Shown: positions 6,235 to 13,492 of the stretch, piece by piece | Layout of the letters: the number at the start of each line of letters is the position of its first letter | Numbering within the stretch: the first letter of the stretch is position 1 | DNA from: UMGS1052 sp045532035 | GTDB taxonomy: Bacteria; Bacillota; Clostridia; Oscillospirales; CAG-382 | Reading direction: 5' to 3' | Length of the DNA: 18,730 bases | Assembly: GCA_045532035.1 (NCBI GenBank) | Contig: JAZSFD010000004.1 | Coordinates: forward strand, 1-18,730 | Notes under the pieces: model-generated | Databases searched by the model: none | What the model saw: the letters and a program-made list of their open reading frames with translations, nothing else | What the model was told of the DNA's origin: nothing | Made by a program: the position numbers and the translations under genes

Positions 6235-7863
6235 GTGTGGATCTCTCCGAACATTGAAACGAGCAGTGCTTACAGCTTTATACACAATATGAGAGATTCG
6301 ATAAACGATGTCCGTTACGGAAGCGGCGGAGGAAACGTGGGAACATTCAAGGTCTTTGTTTCAAAAGACGTTTGTCCCGAAGGCTGGTATTCCATTATGC
6401 CTCAAGGTATTAGGGACCTCGATACCGACGACATAAGAAACTATTCACACTCTTCCTTCCAGTTGTATCTTTACGAGGGAGACGTGTATGAGGCATTCAA
6501 GAAGGGCGAATCAGCCGCAGAGCTGTGGTGTCCCGTTCCCGGTCATAAGTTTATCAACCCCATAATGACCCCCGACCGTGTGGCAGAATATGTGAACTGT
6601 CAGCATCCCACAACCTATTACTATTCCTGCAAATTCTGTAATACCTGCGAGTATAATCCCAGTCATACCTTTAAGGAAGCAGATGAATATGATGTTTACA
6701 GTATAGAAAAGATGGAACATGTTTACGGCGACAGAGTTCTTGCTGACAAAAACTTTGCAGGTTTCAATGCCGACGGCGAAAAGGTATATTTCAAGCAATG
6801 TATTTACTGCGGAATGAATCCGAAGGAGGACTTTTTCAGCTATTCCGAAGAGGATTTCAAAAAGGAATACGCAGAATTTTACGGCAAGCCCGGATATGAA
6901 TATGTAACATATGAATGGTATATGGAACGGCTTAACACCCAATGGGATGACTATAATTCCAAAATGGTTATGTGCGCGACTACCAAGGAGGCTGCTCCCT
7001 ACGGCTTTGCGGTATATCCCGACAGAGAGACCACTGCAAAATTAAGCGGATGGGCAACCGACGAGGTACGCTGGGCAACACAGCTTCAGCTTACCGACAA
7101 AGCGCTTCTCGGCGGTGACTACACTGCCCCCTGCACAAGAGAACAGTTTGTTTCGGTTGCTGTAAAAATGGCAGAAAGAATGCTTGGCAGAGAACTTGAA
7201 GCGGCCTCTTTGGGAACCTTTACCGATACAGACAGCATTTATGTAAGAAAAGCGGTCGGTGCCGGCATTACCACAGGAACATCCGCCACCACCTTCTCAC
7301 CGTATGATACCCTGACCCGCGCCCAGATGGCAACCTTCCTTTACCGAGCGCTTCAATATGTACGCAACAATTCCGATGTAAGATACACTGTATACGATTC
7401 GGCTCTCGGCAATTATATTGACGGAGGTCAAATACCTGACTGGGCAAACGAGCCGATGGCATTCATGAATGCCCTGGGACTCATAAAAGGCACCTCCGAC
7501 ACTACCATTGAACCCAACAACACCTGTACTATTGAGCAGGCGCTTATTGTGGCATACCGAAGCCTTGACGCTGATGAGATAGGCTGGTATCAGTCCTTAA
7601 ACGAATTTCATAACAACTCCCGCGGTTATCTCGGCGGCACATTAAATAAGTTTTTCTCGGTGGGCATCGGAGGAGTAGCGGCTTATTCCAGCTACACCAA
7701 CGCAGACCGTTATTGGAGCAACAAGCCCCATGATCCCGCAAACCTTCTGGACGGCAAGGATGTGTGGAGAGAGGAAAACGCCCTCCCCGTGCTTGAGCCC
7801 TACACAGGCATACAGAGCGCGATTCCCCTGGAAGATTTCATGCCTATCAAGGATGTTGATTAA
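6235..7863 (+). CDS. C-terminal fragment of the SLH protein: Cys-rich segment and SLH modules
   Basis: This open frame of 542 codons is the distal part of the broken gene; its GTG at 6235 is not a convincing start, and the protein-like frame extends upstream to about 6181. The first third contains paired cysteines (CKFCNTC, CIYC) with a conserved HTF, resembling small zinc-knuckle-like repeats seen in clostridial surface proteins. The rest carries three SLH modules: one near ATDEVRWATQLQL to REQFVSVAVKMAERML, one near FTDTDSIYVRKAVGAGITTG to TRAQMATFLYRAL, and one near IPDWANEPMAFMNALGLIKG to TIEQALIVAYRSL. SLH modules bind secondary cell-wall polysaccharide non-covalently. An extra tail of about 95 residues follows the last module and has no domain I recognise. 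Confidence 0.8.
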   Translation: MWISPNIETSSAYSFIHNMRDSINDVRYGSGGGNVGTFKVFVSKDVCPEGWYSIMPQGIRDLDTDDIRNYSHSSFQLYLYEGDVYEAFKKGESAAELWCPVPGHKFINPIMTPDRVAEYVNCQHPTTYYYSCKFCNTCEYNPSHTFKEADEYDVYSIEKMEHVYGDRVLADKNFAGFNADGEKVYFKQCIYCGMNPKEDFFSYSEEDFKKEYAEFYGKPGYEYVTYEWYMERLNTQWDDYNSKMVMCATTKEAAPYGFAVYPDRETTAKLSGWATDEVRWATQLQLTDKALLGGDYTAPCTREQFVSVAVKMAERMLGRELEAASLGTFTDTDSIYVRKAVGAGITTGTSATTFSPYDTLTRAQMATFLYRALQYVRNNSDVRYTVYDSALGNYIDGGQIPDWANEPMAFMNALGLIKGTSDTTIEPNNTCTIEQALIVAYRSLDADEIGWYQSLNEFHNNSRGYLGGTLNKFFSVGIGGVAAYSSYTNADRYWSNKPHDPANLLDGKDVWREENALPVLEPYTGIQSAIPLEDFMPIKDVD

Positions 7864-7879
7864 ACACATTTAGAGCATT

Positions 7880-7915
7880 GCAAAAAGCGGCAACTCAAGA
7901 GTTGCCGCTTTTTGC
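7880..7915. terminator. strong hairpin terminator after the SLH gene
   Basis: A perfect inverted repeat (GCAAAAAGCGGCAACTC at 7880-7896, complement at 7899-7915) begins 16 nt after the stop at 7863. The centre would open into a small loop. The 3' arm ends with a run of five T before GC, as in many intrinsic terminators. Confidence 0.85.
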
Positions 7916-7920
7916 CCTCT

Positions 7921-7937
7921 TAGGGTTCAAGTCCCTA
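7921..7937 (+). other. isolated tRNA T-arm-like sequence
   Basis: TAGGG, TTCAAGT and CCCTA form a five-bp stem with a canonical seven-base T-loop, but no acceptor, D or anticodon arm is found around it. Thirteen bases (7923-7935) recur in reverse orientation in the real T-arm of the adjacent tRNA-Pro (7997-8009), so the two flank the terminator hairpin as an inverted repeat. It may be a tRNA fragment left by rearrangement, or chance. Confidence 0.45.
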
Positions 7938-7945
7938 CAAAAAAA

Positions 7946-7982
7946 CAAAAAGAAAGACGCCCTGCGGACGTCTTTCTTTTTG
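7946..7982 (-). terminator. terminator of the tRNA-Pro gene
   Basis: A 14-bp perfect stem (7946-7959 with 7969-7982) and a 9-nt loop start one base beyond the encoded CCA. On the minus strand the hairpin is followed by a long T-rich tract, typical of intrinsic termination. Confidence 0.9.
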
Positions 7983-7983
7983 T

Positions 7984-8059
7984 TGGTCTGAGTGGCGGGA
8001 CTTGAACCCACGGCCTCTACCACCCCAAGGTAGCGCTCTACCACCTGAGCCACACCCAG
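7984..8059 (-). tRNA. tRNA-Pro (anticodon GGG)
   Basis: The 76-nt minus-strand gene folds into a full cloverleaf: acceptor CTGGGTG pairs with CACTCAG (one G-U), D stem GCTC/GAGC, anticodon stem CTACC/GGTAG with loop TTGGGGT, variable loop AGGCC, and T-arm GTGGG-TTCAAGT-CCCGC. The loop places GGG at positions 34-36, reading CCC (and CCU) proline codons. The C1-G72 pair and discriminator A fit bacterial tRNA-Pro. The 3' CCA is encoded in the DNA (7984-7986). It is a single-tRNA transcript with its own promoter and terminator. Confidence 0.97.
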
Positions 8060-8077
8060 ATCTGTTCAACGAATGAT

Positions 8078-8106
8078 ATTATAGCATTTTGAAATCGATT
8101 TGTCAA
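8078..8106 (-). promoter_or_regulatory. consensus promoter of tRNA-Pro
   Basis: Perfect TTGACA (8101-8106), 17-bp spacer and perfect TATAAT (8078-8083) on the minus strand, 18 nt before the tRNA 5' end. This strength is usual for stable RNA genes. Confidence 0.95.
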
Positions 8107-8172
8107 GGCTTTTTTTGTTTTTTGTCAAAAAAATGTTTAAAAAAGCTTTATGACCAAAAATATACATTTTTA

Positions 8173-8200
8173 CAGGGGAAAACTGTATATTTTTCCCCTG
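8173..8200 (-). terminator. probable terminator of the FAD-dependent dehydrogenase gene
   Basis: A 10-bp stem (CAGGGGAAAA at 8173-8182 with its complement at 8191-8200) and an 8-nt loop lie 15 nt beyond the stop of the leftward gene. The following tract is A/T-rich but not a clean U-run, so confidence is moderate. Confidence 0.6.
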
Positions 8201-8215
8201 CAAAAACGCTTTATA

Positions 8216-9655
8216 TTATTTTTCTTCCGAAAGCTTGCGTCCCATGATAGCTCCCATTACCGACGCCATCATAAGACCGCGGGTCCAGCCGCTCGAATCT
8301 CCAAGACAATGAAGTCCCTCAATGCTTGTATTGAAATCCTCATCCATACGCACGCGGTTGCTGTAAAATTTAAGTTCGGGCGAATAAAGGAGCGTTTCGG
8401 TCGAGGCAAAGCCCGGCACCACCTCGTCTACTGCCTGTATAAAGTTGATTATATTCATCATGGCACGATAGGGCATTGCAGCGGTGATATCACCTGCCAC
8501 CGCATCCACAAGGGTAGGCTTGAGATTTGACTGCGCAAGCTCCTTGGGCCAGGTGCGCTTTCCGTCAAGAATGTCTCCAAATCGCTGACAAAGGATGTGC
8601 CCGTTGGCAAGCATATTCGTGAGCTCTCCGACCTTTTGTGCATAGGCGATAGGCTGATTGAAGGGAGTGCTGAAATTGTGCGAGCAAAGAATGGCAAGAT
8701 TTGTGTTTGAGGATTTGAGTTCCTTGTATGAATGTCCGTTTACGACGGCAAGGTCATTGTCATAGTTTTCCTGACTGACAAAACCTCCGGGATTCTGGCA
8801 GAAGGTACGGACCTTGTTTTTGAAAGGTCGGGGGTAACCGATCAGCTTTGATTCATAAAGTACCTCATTCACCTGCTCCATTACCTCGTTGCGCACCTCA
8901 ACGCGCACGCCGATATCAACCGTTCCCGGATCATGGGCAATATTATGCTCTGCACAGATGTGCTCGAGCCAATCGGCACCTCTTCTTCCTGTGGCAACAA
9001 CGGTATGCTTTGCTTCAATGTCATATTCAACGCGTCCGTCGGTGATGTGAGCTCCCATGCAGACCGAATCCTTGAGGATAAGATTTGTACATTCAAAGCC
9101 AAACATGATCTCAACGCCGTTATTGAGAAGATACTGCTCAATGGCGTAATAGATATCCTGAGCCTTTTCGGTGCCGAGATGGCGGATGGGACAATCGACA
9201 AGCTTGAGTCCTGCCTTGATTGCTCTTTTTCTGATCTCCTTGACAGCCTCAGGGTTGCTGACTCCCTCCACATGGGTATCAGCTCCGAATTCGAGATAGA
9301 TGCTGTCAACATAATCTATCATTTCCTGCGCTTTCTGCTCGCCGATAAGGTTTGGAAGATCTCCGCCCACATCCGAGCTTAACGACAGCTTTCCGTCAGA
9401 AAAAGCACCTGCTCCCGAAAATCCTGTGGTAATATGGCAGTAGGGCTTGCAATTTGCACAGCTTTTTATCTTGCTTTTGGGGCATGAGCGGTTCTCGATC
9501 GCTCTTCCCTTTTCAACGATAAGTATTTTTTCTTTTCTTCCGCATCTTATCATTTCAAGAGCGGTAAAAATTCCGGCGGGACCTGCGCCGACGATGAGTA
9601 TATCTTTTTTCATATCGAATATTCTACCTCCGATATCAGTATTTTTGAGAATCAT
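8216..9655 (-). CDS. NAD(P)/FAD-dependent dehydrogenase (COG2509-type)
   Basis: The 479-residue protein starts with a dinucleotide-binding motif, LIVGAGPAG (G23-G28), followed by the acidic end of strand two (IVEKG), marking an FAD-binding Rossmann fold. A second family signature, GFSGAGAFSDGKLS (78-91), is preceded by cysteines C58, C66, C69 and C73. Near the C terminus GLHCLGDSSGWTRGLMMASVMG closes the FAD site. This matches the uncharacterised FAD-dependent dehydrogenases of COG2509; the substrate is unknown. The start is uncertain: the ATG at 9655 has AAAGG 6 nt upstream, whereas the in-frame ATG at 9613 lies closer to where family members usually begin but has GGAGGT some 12 nt away. It is monocistronic, divergent from the thiT transcription unit. 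The family call is good, the biological role unknown. Confidence 0.85.
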   Translation of the reverse strand: MILKNTDIGGRIFDMKKDILIVGAGPAGIFTALEMIRCGRKEKILIVEKGRAIENRSCPKSKIKSCANCKPYCHITTGFSGAGAFSDGKLSLSSDVGGDLPNLIGEQKAQEMIDYVDSIYLEFGADTHVEGVSNPEAVKEIRKRAIKAGLKLVDCPIRHLGTEKAQDIYYAIEQYLLNNGVEIMFGFECTNLILKDSVCMGAHITDGRVEYDIEAKHTVVATGRRGADWLEHICAEHNIAHDPGTVDIGVRVEVRNEVMEQVNEVLYESKLIGYPRPFKNKVRTFCQNPGGFVSQENYDNDLAVVNGHSYKELKSSNTNLAILCSHNFSTPFNQPIAYAQKVGELTNMLANGHILCQRFGDILDGKRTWPKELAQSNLKPTLVDAVAGDITAAMPYRAMMNIINFIQAVDEVVPGFASTETLLYSPELKFYSNRVRMDEDFNTSIEGLHCLGDSSGWTRGLMMASVMGAIMGRKLSEEK

Positions 9656-9749
9656 AAAAGACCTTTAATAATATATCATGCGAAAAGGCGGTCTTTGTTA
9701 AAAGAATTGAAATTTTCATGCTGATATATGAAAAAATGCATTTTTTCTC

Positions 9750-9778
9750 TTGACAAACGGGCGTTTTTGTCATATAAT
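9750..9778 (+). promoter_or_regulatory. consensus promoter of the thiT leader
   Basis: TTGACA (9750-9755), a 17-bp spacer and TATAAT (9773-9778) are both perfect. Transcription should begin about 25 nt before the riboswitch aptamer, and expression is then set by the riboswitch. Confidence 0.93.
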
Positions 9779-9809
9779 CTGTTTCAAGCTGTAAAAAGCG
9801 CGACAATCG

Positions 9810-9930
9810 AATATATCAGGGGTGCTGTGCGCATATCCTTTCGGACGCGAAAGAAATGCAAACGGCTGAGATGGGATCTCTCCCGAACCCTTTTAACCTG
9901 TTCGGATAATACCGGCGTAGGAAGATATTT
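9810..9930 (+). ncRNA. TPP riboswitch (THI element)
   Basis: The aptamer shows the conserved THI-element core: GGGGTGC (9819-9825), GGCTGAGATGGG (about 9864-9875), the ACCC-TTTTAACCTG segment (9897-9900 end) and CGGATAATACCGGCGTAGGAAG (about 9903-9924). P1 can form between 9810-9817 and about 9924-9930. TPP riboswitches sense thiamine pyrophosphate and shut off thiamine synthesis or uptake genes. A terminator follows at 9957, then thiT, so the likely mechanism is premature termination when TPP is bound. Confidence 0.95.
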
Positions 9931-9956
9931 CACAACACAATATCATTGTTGAAATC

Positions 9957-9987
9957 ACCGCACCGATGTATTCAGTGCGGTTTTTGT
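9957..9987 (+). terminator. riboswitch-controlled terminator
   Basis: ACCGCAC (9957-9963) pairs with GTGCGGT (9975-9981) across an 11-nt loop, followed by TTTTGTTTTT. It lies between the TPP aptamer and thiT, as expected for the expression platform. GATATT at 9924-9929 can pair either with the P1 5' arm or with AATATC at 9939-9944, a possible switching helix. Confidence 0.85.
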
Positions 9988-10055
9988 TTTTCCCGGGGAC
10001 AGACCGCAGTCGCAACAAAGCTTTTTTGGCTAATTAACGAAAGGAAAAACAAAAA

Positions 10056-10616
10056 ATGAACAACAAAAGAAATCCAAGGCTTTACGCCCTTGTCGAATGT
10101 GCCATCCTTGTGGCGCTGAGCTTTGTGTTAAGCCTTATCAAAATTTTCGAGATGCCCTTCGGAGGCTCTGTCACCTTACTCAGTATGCTTCCCGTCTGTG
10201 TCGCTGCTTTGCGCCATGGTCCGAAATGGGGACTTTCCGCCGCCTTTGTCTATTCCATGACTCAGGCGCTTGTTTCGGGAGCCGCCGGTTGGGGTCTCAC
10301 GCCCGGTGTGCTTGTCACCTGCTATCTTCTCGACTACATTGTTGCTTTCACCGTGCTCGGACTTTGCGGCTTTTTCAGCCAAAAAAGCGCTGTTATTCAA
10401 TCAATAAGCGTTGTGGGCGTGTGCTTTTTGCGCTTTGTCTGCCACTATATGTCGGGCGTCACCATCTGGAAATCCTCCGCCTTTGACGCAGGCTACACAA
10501 ATCCATATCTCTATTCGCTTCTCTACAACGGAGCATATATGCTTCCCGAGGCGATATTTACCGCCGTCGGTGCTTTTATCATCATCAAAGCCTTCAAGTC
10601 AAGAAAGATGCTCTGA
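10056..10616 (+). CDS. thiT: ECF transporter thiamine-binding S component ThiT
   Basis: ThiT is the membrane subunit that captures thiamine for the energy-coupling-factor transporter in Firmicutes; the shared EcfA, EcfA' and EcfT parts are encoded elsewhere. The 186-residue protein has about six hydrophobic segments and the family marks GGSVTLLSMLPV near the N-terminal third, RHGPKWG in the following loop, and HYMSGVTIW plus YSLLYNGAYMLPE near the C terminus, which in the family line the thiamine pocket. AAAGGA precedes the ATG at 10056. The TPP riboswitch directly upstream independently supports the thiamine assignment. Its 3' end overlaps the convergent rluA-family gene by 18 bp, with no terminator between them. 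Confidence 0.95.
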   Translation: MNNKRNPRLYALVECAILVALSFVLSLIKIFEMPFGGSVTLLSMLPVCVAALRHGPKWGLSAAFVYSMTQALVSGAAGWGLTPGVLVTCYLLDYIVAFTVLGLCGFFSQKSAVIQSISVVGVCFLRFVCHYMSGVTIWKSSAFDAGYTNPYLYSLLYNGAYMLPEAIFTAVGAFIIIKAFKSRKML

Positions 10617-11486
10617 CAAAAGCTCTGAATCTTCGAAGGGCAGACATTCGATTTGCATTTCCTGTCTTGTGACAGGATGAGGAAAGCTTACCGCGGTGCA
10701 ATGAAGAAACAAGGTCTTTCCCGAAATCTCCTTGCCATAGAGATAATCATATTTCAAGGGACAGCCTATGTGTGCCATATGCACCCTTATCTGATGGGTT
10801 CTGCCTGTTATGGGGCGGACAAGAGCGACAGCGCTTTTGTCCGCTCTTTTTTCAACTATCTCATATTCGGTGAGCGCTTCTTTTCCGTCCTCCCGCACTC
10901 TGCGTTTTATGACGCTGTCGGGACATCTGCCGATGGGAGCATTTATATTTCCCGAATCGGCACCGGGACAGACAGACAAAAGGGCAAGATAGCTCTTTTT
11001 TATTCTTCCCTCTTTCATATCCTCCGACATAACTGTGGCGGAAAGCTTGTTTTTTGCGATAAGCACAATACCCGTCGTGTCTCGGTCAAGGCGGGTTATG
11101 GGACGAAAAACAAAATTCTCGCCGCGATAATAATACATCACGGCATTGCCCAGAGTGTTGTCGTAATTATAGGCGCTGGGGTGGATGGGCATATCCTTCG
11201 GCTTTGACACGGCAAGCACATCTTCGTCCTCATATATCACATGAATGGGAAGCTCGACCGGCACAACATTTTCCGAAGGCTTTTCCTCAGAAATTTTCAG
11301 CATGATCGTCTGACCTGAGTTCACCCTTTCGCGCACTGTCACATTAACACCGTCAAGAAGGATTCCTCCCCGGCGTTTAAGCTCGGGCAAAAGACGGGAC
11401 GAAACACAAAGCTTTCTTTTCAAAAGCTCTCCCACTGTTTTTTTGTCGTCGGCAGCATCCACTGTATATCTGATCTCTCTTATCAT
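10599..11486 (-). CDS. RluA-family 23S rRNA/tRNA pseudouridine synthase
   Basis: The 295-residue protein isomerises uridine to pseudouridine in structured RNA. An S4-like RNA-binding domain occupies about 17-65 (VGELLKRKL, SGGxLLDGVNV-type pattern). The catalytic domain follows: the family motif RLDRDTTGIVLIAKN holds the catalytic aspartate D134, with later KSYLAL, GRTHQIRVHMAHIGCPLKYDYLYG and a closing LHC segment. The usual His before RLD is Thr here. The exact RNA target (RluC, RluD or another class) cannot be told. The ATG at 11486 is 6 nt after the MFS stop, so it is probably in the same transcript; GGAGA lies within the end of the MFS gene. The 3' end overlaps convergent thiT by 18 bp. 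Confidence 0.9.
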   Translation of the reverse strand: MIREIRYTVDAADDKKTVGELLKRKLCVSSRLLPELKRRGGILLDGVNVTVRERVNSGQTIMLKISEEKPSENVVPVELPIHVIYEDEDVLAVSKPKDMPIHPSAYNYDNTLGNAVMYYYRGENFVFRPITRLDRDTTGIVLIAKNKLSATVMSEDMKEGRIKKSYLALLSVCPGADSGNINAPIGRCPDSVIKRRVREDGKEALTEYEIVEKRADKSAVALVRPITGRTHQIRVHMAHIGCPLKYDYLYGKEISGKTLFLHCTAVSFPHPVTRQEMQIECLPFEDSELLSEHLS

Positions 11487-11492
11487 TTTCTG

Positions 11493-12761
11493 TCAATTCT
11501 CCGTGTATATGTTTGTTTTTATATCACTCGATCTTTTTTTGAAATAATTTCTCATATACAGAATCAGGAAAAAACCTATCAGCGGGAAAACAGCGGATCC
11601 AAAGATTGCCGCACGCATTCCAAGCTGTTCGGCTGTCATTCCGAGCTTTTCCGCAAAATATGCCGCCTTTGCGCTTGCACCCACCATGTCCGCCACAATT
11701 CCCACAAGCTGCGGTGCAAAGGATGCTCCCGCATCACCACCTGCCGCCATGAGGGCATAAACCGCAACGCCGGCAAGGGGGAATTTTTCTCCGACAAAAG
11801 CAATGGTTCCCGGCCAGAGCATAGAGGTACAAAGTCCTGTCAATACACAGGCCACAAGACTTACGATCGGAGAAAGGCTAACACTTGCCGCCACATAGCA
11901 CACAAAAGCACCTGCCATGCCGAAAAGCATAACTTTCAGGATATTTCTTCCGTATTTTGCATAAAGACTTCGTCCGATGCCGAGAAAAAACGCAAAAAGA
12001 GCCATGCCGAATATGTCGCCCCATGCTTTCGGTATACCTGCTGCCATTTCGAGAAAACCCGATATCCACTGGGTCATGGTACATTCAGAGGCACCACCGA
12101 GAAAAATGCAGATCATGCAGAGAATAACTCCCTTTGAAAAAAGCTTTTCGCTCGACTTCTTTTCGCCATCGGTCTCCATATCGGGAAGCTCGGCGCGAGC
12201 AAACATCACAGCAGCGACAAGAGGAATGATCGTCCAGAAAAGAGCAAGATACATCCAGTTACAAGCTCCGAAAAGTTTGAAAAACACCGTGTTAATGATG
12301 ACAGCGCCCACAACACCCCAAGCATATGTTGAATGGAGCTTGCTCATATCGCGTTCGGGATTCTCGGACGGCATTGCCGCCACCATCGGGCTCATTAAAA
12401 CCTCCGCAAGTCCTGCCGACACAGAAAAGATAACAATGCCGACACAAAGCCAGATATACGCGAAATCGGGAAATACCGACGGCATAACAGCATAGCACAA
12501 AAGTCCTGCCGCCGTTATGAGCGGCATGGCACGCACTGTTTTGTGGATGTTGAATATTTTTGAGAAAAAAGAAAAGATCAGGTCGACAATAAGCTGTGTG
12601 AAAGCGCATATCACCGAAAGAAAACCCAAAAGAGTGTAAGACAGTCCGTACATTTCACGGAAAGTCAGAAAAAGCATCGGAGTCAGCGCGACGATTGCCG
12701 CCATTGTTATGTTTGTGCCGTAGCAGGCATATTTTGCAAGTGAATATTTTTTGTTTAACAT
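11493..12761 (-). CDS. major facilitator superfamily transporter, substrate unknown
   Basis: About 12 hydrophobic segments in 422 residues, with a charged cytoplasmic loop in the middle (AELPDMETDGEKKSSEK) separating two six-helix halves, are the MFS pattern. Short motifs include RSLYAKYGR after helix 8 and STYAWGVVGA in helix 5. No marker of a specific substrate is visible; a link to pyrimidine metabolism is suggested only by position. I start at the ATG at 12761 because AAGGT lies 7 nt upstream. The open frame extends 80 codons further into the end of upp, but that part is upp read in another frame and has no good ribosome binding site. It is followed by the pseudouridine synthase after 6 bp and separated from upp by a hairpin terminator. 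Confidence 0.85.
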   Translation of the reverse strand: MLNKKYSLAKYACYGTNITMAAIVALTPMLFLTFREMYGLSYTLLGFLSVICAFTQLIVDLIFSFFSKIFNIHKTVRAMPLITAAGLLCYAVMPSVFPDFAYIWLCVGIVIFSVSAGLAEVLMSPMVAAMPSENPERDMSKLHSTYAWGVVGAVIINTVFFKLFGACNWMYLALFWTIIPLVAAVMFARAELPDMETDGEKKSSEKLFSKGVILCMICIFLGGASECTMTQWISGFLEMAAGIPKAWGDIFGMALFAFFLGIGRSLYAKYGRNILKVMLFGMAGAFVCYVAASVSLSPIVSLVACVLTGLCTSMLWPGTIAFVGEKFPLAGVAVYALMAAGGDAGASFAPQLVGIVADMVGASAKAAYFAEKLGMTAEQLGMRAAIFGSAVFPLIGFFLILYMRNYFKKRSSDIKTNIYTEN

Positions 12762-12801
12762 AGCAGTACCTTGTGAAATAACATTTGTCATCAGAGCCGA
12801 A

Positions 12802-12833
12802 ACAAAACCGCCTTTACCACAAGGCGGTTTTGT
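12802..12833 (-). terminator. terminator after upp
   Basis: A perfect 13-bp stem (12802-12814 with 12821-12833) and a 6-nt loop lie 13 nt past the upp stop; the minus-strand 3' arm ends TTTTGT followed by TTC. It probably separates uraA-upp from the MFS gene, which would then need read-through or a weak promoter of its own; I see no good one. Confidence 0.85.
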
Positions 12834-12846
12834 CAAAAATCGTATT

Positions 12847-13476
12847 TTACTTGGTTCCGAAAATTCTGTCTCCGGCATCGCCAAGACCCGGAACGATATA
12901 GCATCTTTCGTTGAGTCCCTCGTCCACATTCGCGCAATAGATCTCCACATCCGGATGCTTCTTTGACAAAGCTTCAATGCCCTCGGGAGCGGCGATGACA
13001 CAAAGGAACTTTATGTGAGTGGCACCATATGACTTTATCTGCGAAATGGCATCGATCGCCGAACCACCTGTGGCAAGCATGGGGTCAACCACAACCACAA
13101 GTCTCTTGTCGATATCGGGAGGGAGCTTGCAGTAATATTCGTGAGGAAGCATGGTTTCTTCATCGCGATACATACCGATATGTCCGACCTTTGCGGTGGG
13201 AACAAGACTCAGAAGTCCGTTCACCATGCCAAGTCCCGCACGAAGTATCGGAACCACCGCAATATCCTTGCCCATAATCATTTTCTGGGTGGTCTTTGTT
13301 ATGGGGGTTTCGATCTCCACATCCTCAAGAGGAAGATCTCTCAGCGCCTCAAAGCACATGAGCATGGTGATCTCCTCCACAAGCTCTCGGAATTCCTTGT
13401 TTGTGGTCGAAATCTGACGAAGGATCGTCGTTTTATGCTGTATGAGCGGGTGATCGAAAATTACAACATTTTTCAT
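12847..13476 (-). CDS. upp: uracil phosphoribosyltransferase
   Basis: Upp makes UMP from uracil and PRPP, salvaging the base. At 209 residues it has the normal length and clear family motifs: the PRPP-binding loop VVVVDPMLATGGSA (127-140), VPILRAGLGM (75-84), and the conserved C-terminal uracil-binding segment IVPGLGDAGDRIFGTK (194-209). I start at the ATG at 13476, which has GGAG 9 nt upstream; the longer frame to 13542 would run into uraA. It lies 16 bp after uraA in the same orientation, forming an uptake-and-salvage operon, and is followed by a strong terminator. Confidence 0.97.
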   Translation of the reverse strand: MKNVVIFDHPLIQHKTTILRQISTTNKEFRELVEEITMLMCFEALRDLPLEDVEIETPITKTTQKMIMGKDIAVVPILRAGLGMVNGLLSLVPTAKVGHIGMYRDEETMLPHEYYCKLPPDIDKRLVVVVDPMLATGGSAIDAISQIKSYGATHIKFLCVIAAPEGIEALSKKHPDVEIYCANVDEGLNERCYIVPGLGDAGDRIFGTK

Positions 13477-13492
13477 TTTTATATCTCCGTTT

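Larger units (their letters stand above)
5230..7863 (+). pseudogene. secreted SLH-domain protein, frame interrupted by three one-base losses
   Basis: A single reading of about 878 residues runs from the ATG at 5230 (GAGGAG upstream) to the stop at 7863 only if three bases are restored: one A in the A-rich run at 5892-5902, one C in the C5 run at 5937-5941, and one A in the A6 run at 6180-6185. Between the breaks the continuing frame is clearly protein-like (for example EAYVTYEFK, then PEGQIDMSYVLTKEQAD, then NAQYSGEFAEWCHELKEVW). The three losses sum to three, so the downstream frame is again that of the start. Either the gene has decayed recently or the sequence has homopolymer errors; clustering in about 290 bp, with intact neighbours, leaves both open. 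The intact product would be exported and tethered to the wall by its SLH modules. Confidence 0.8.

Noticed and set aside
12762..13001. N-terminal extension of the MFS transporter
   Set aside because: It overlaps upp and its terminator, lacks membrane character and lacks a ribosome binding site; the ATG at 12761 has one.
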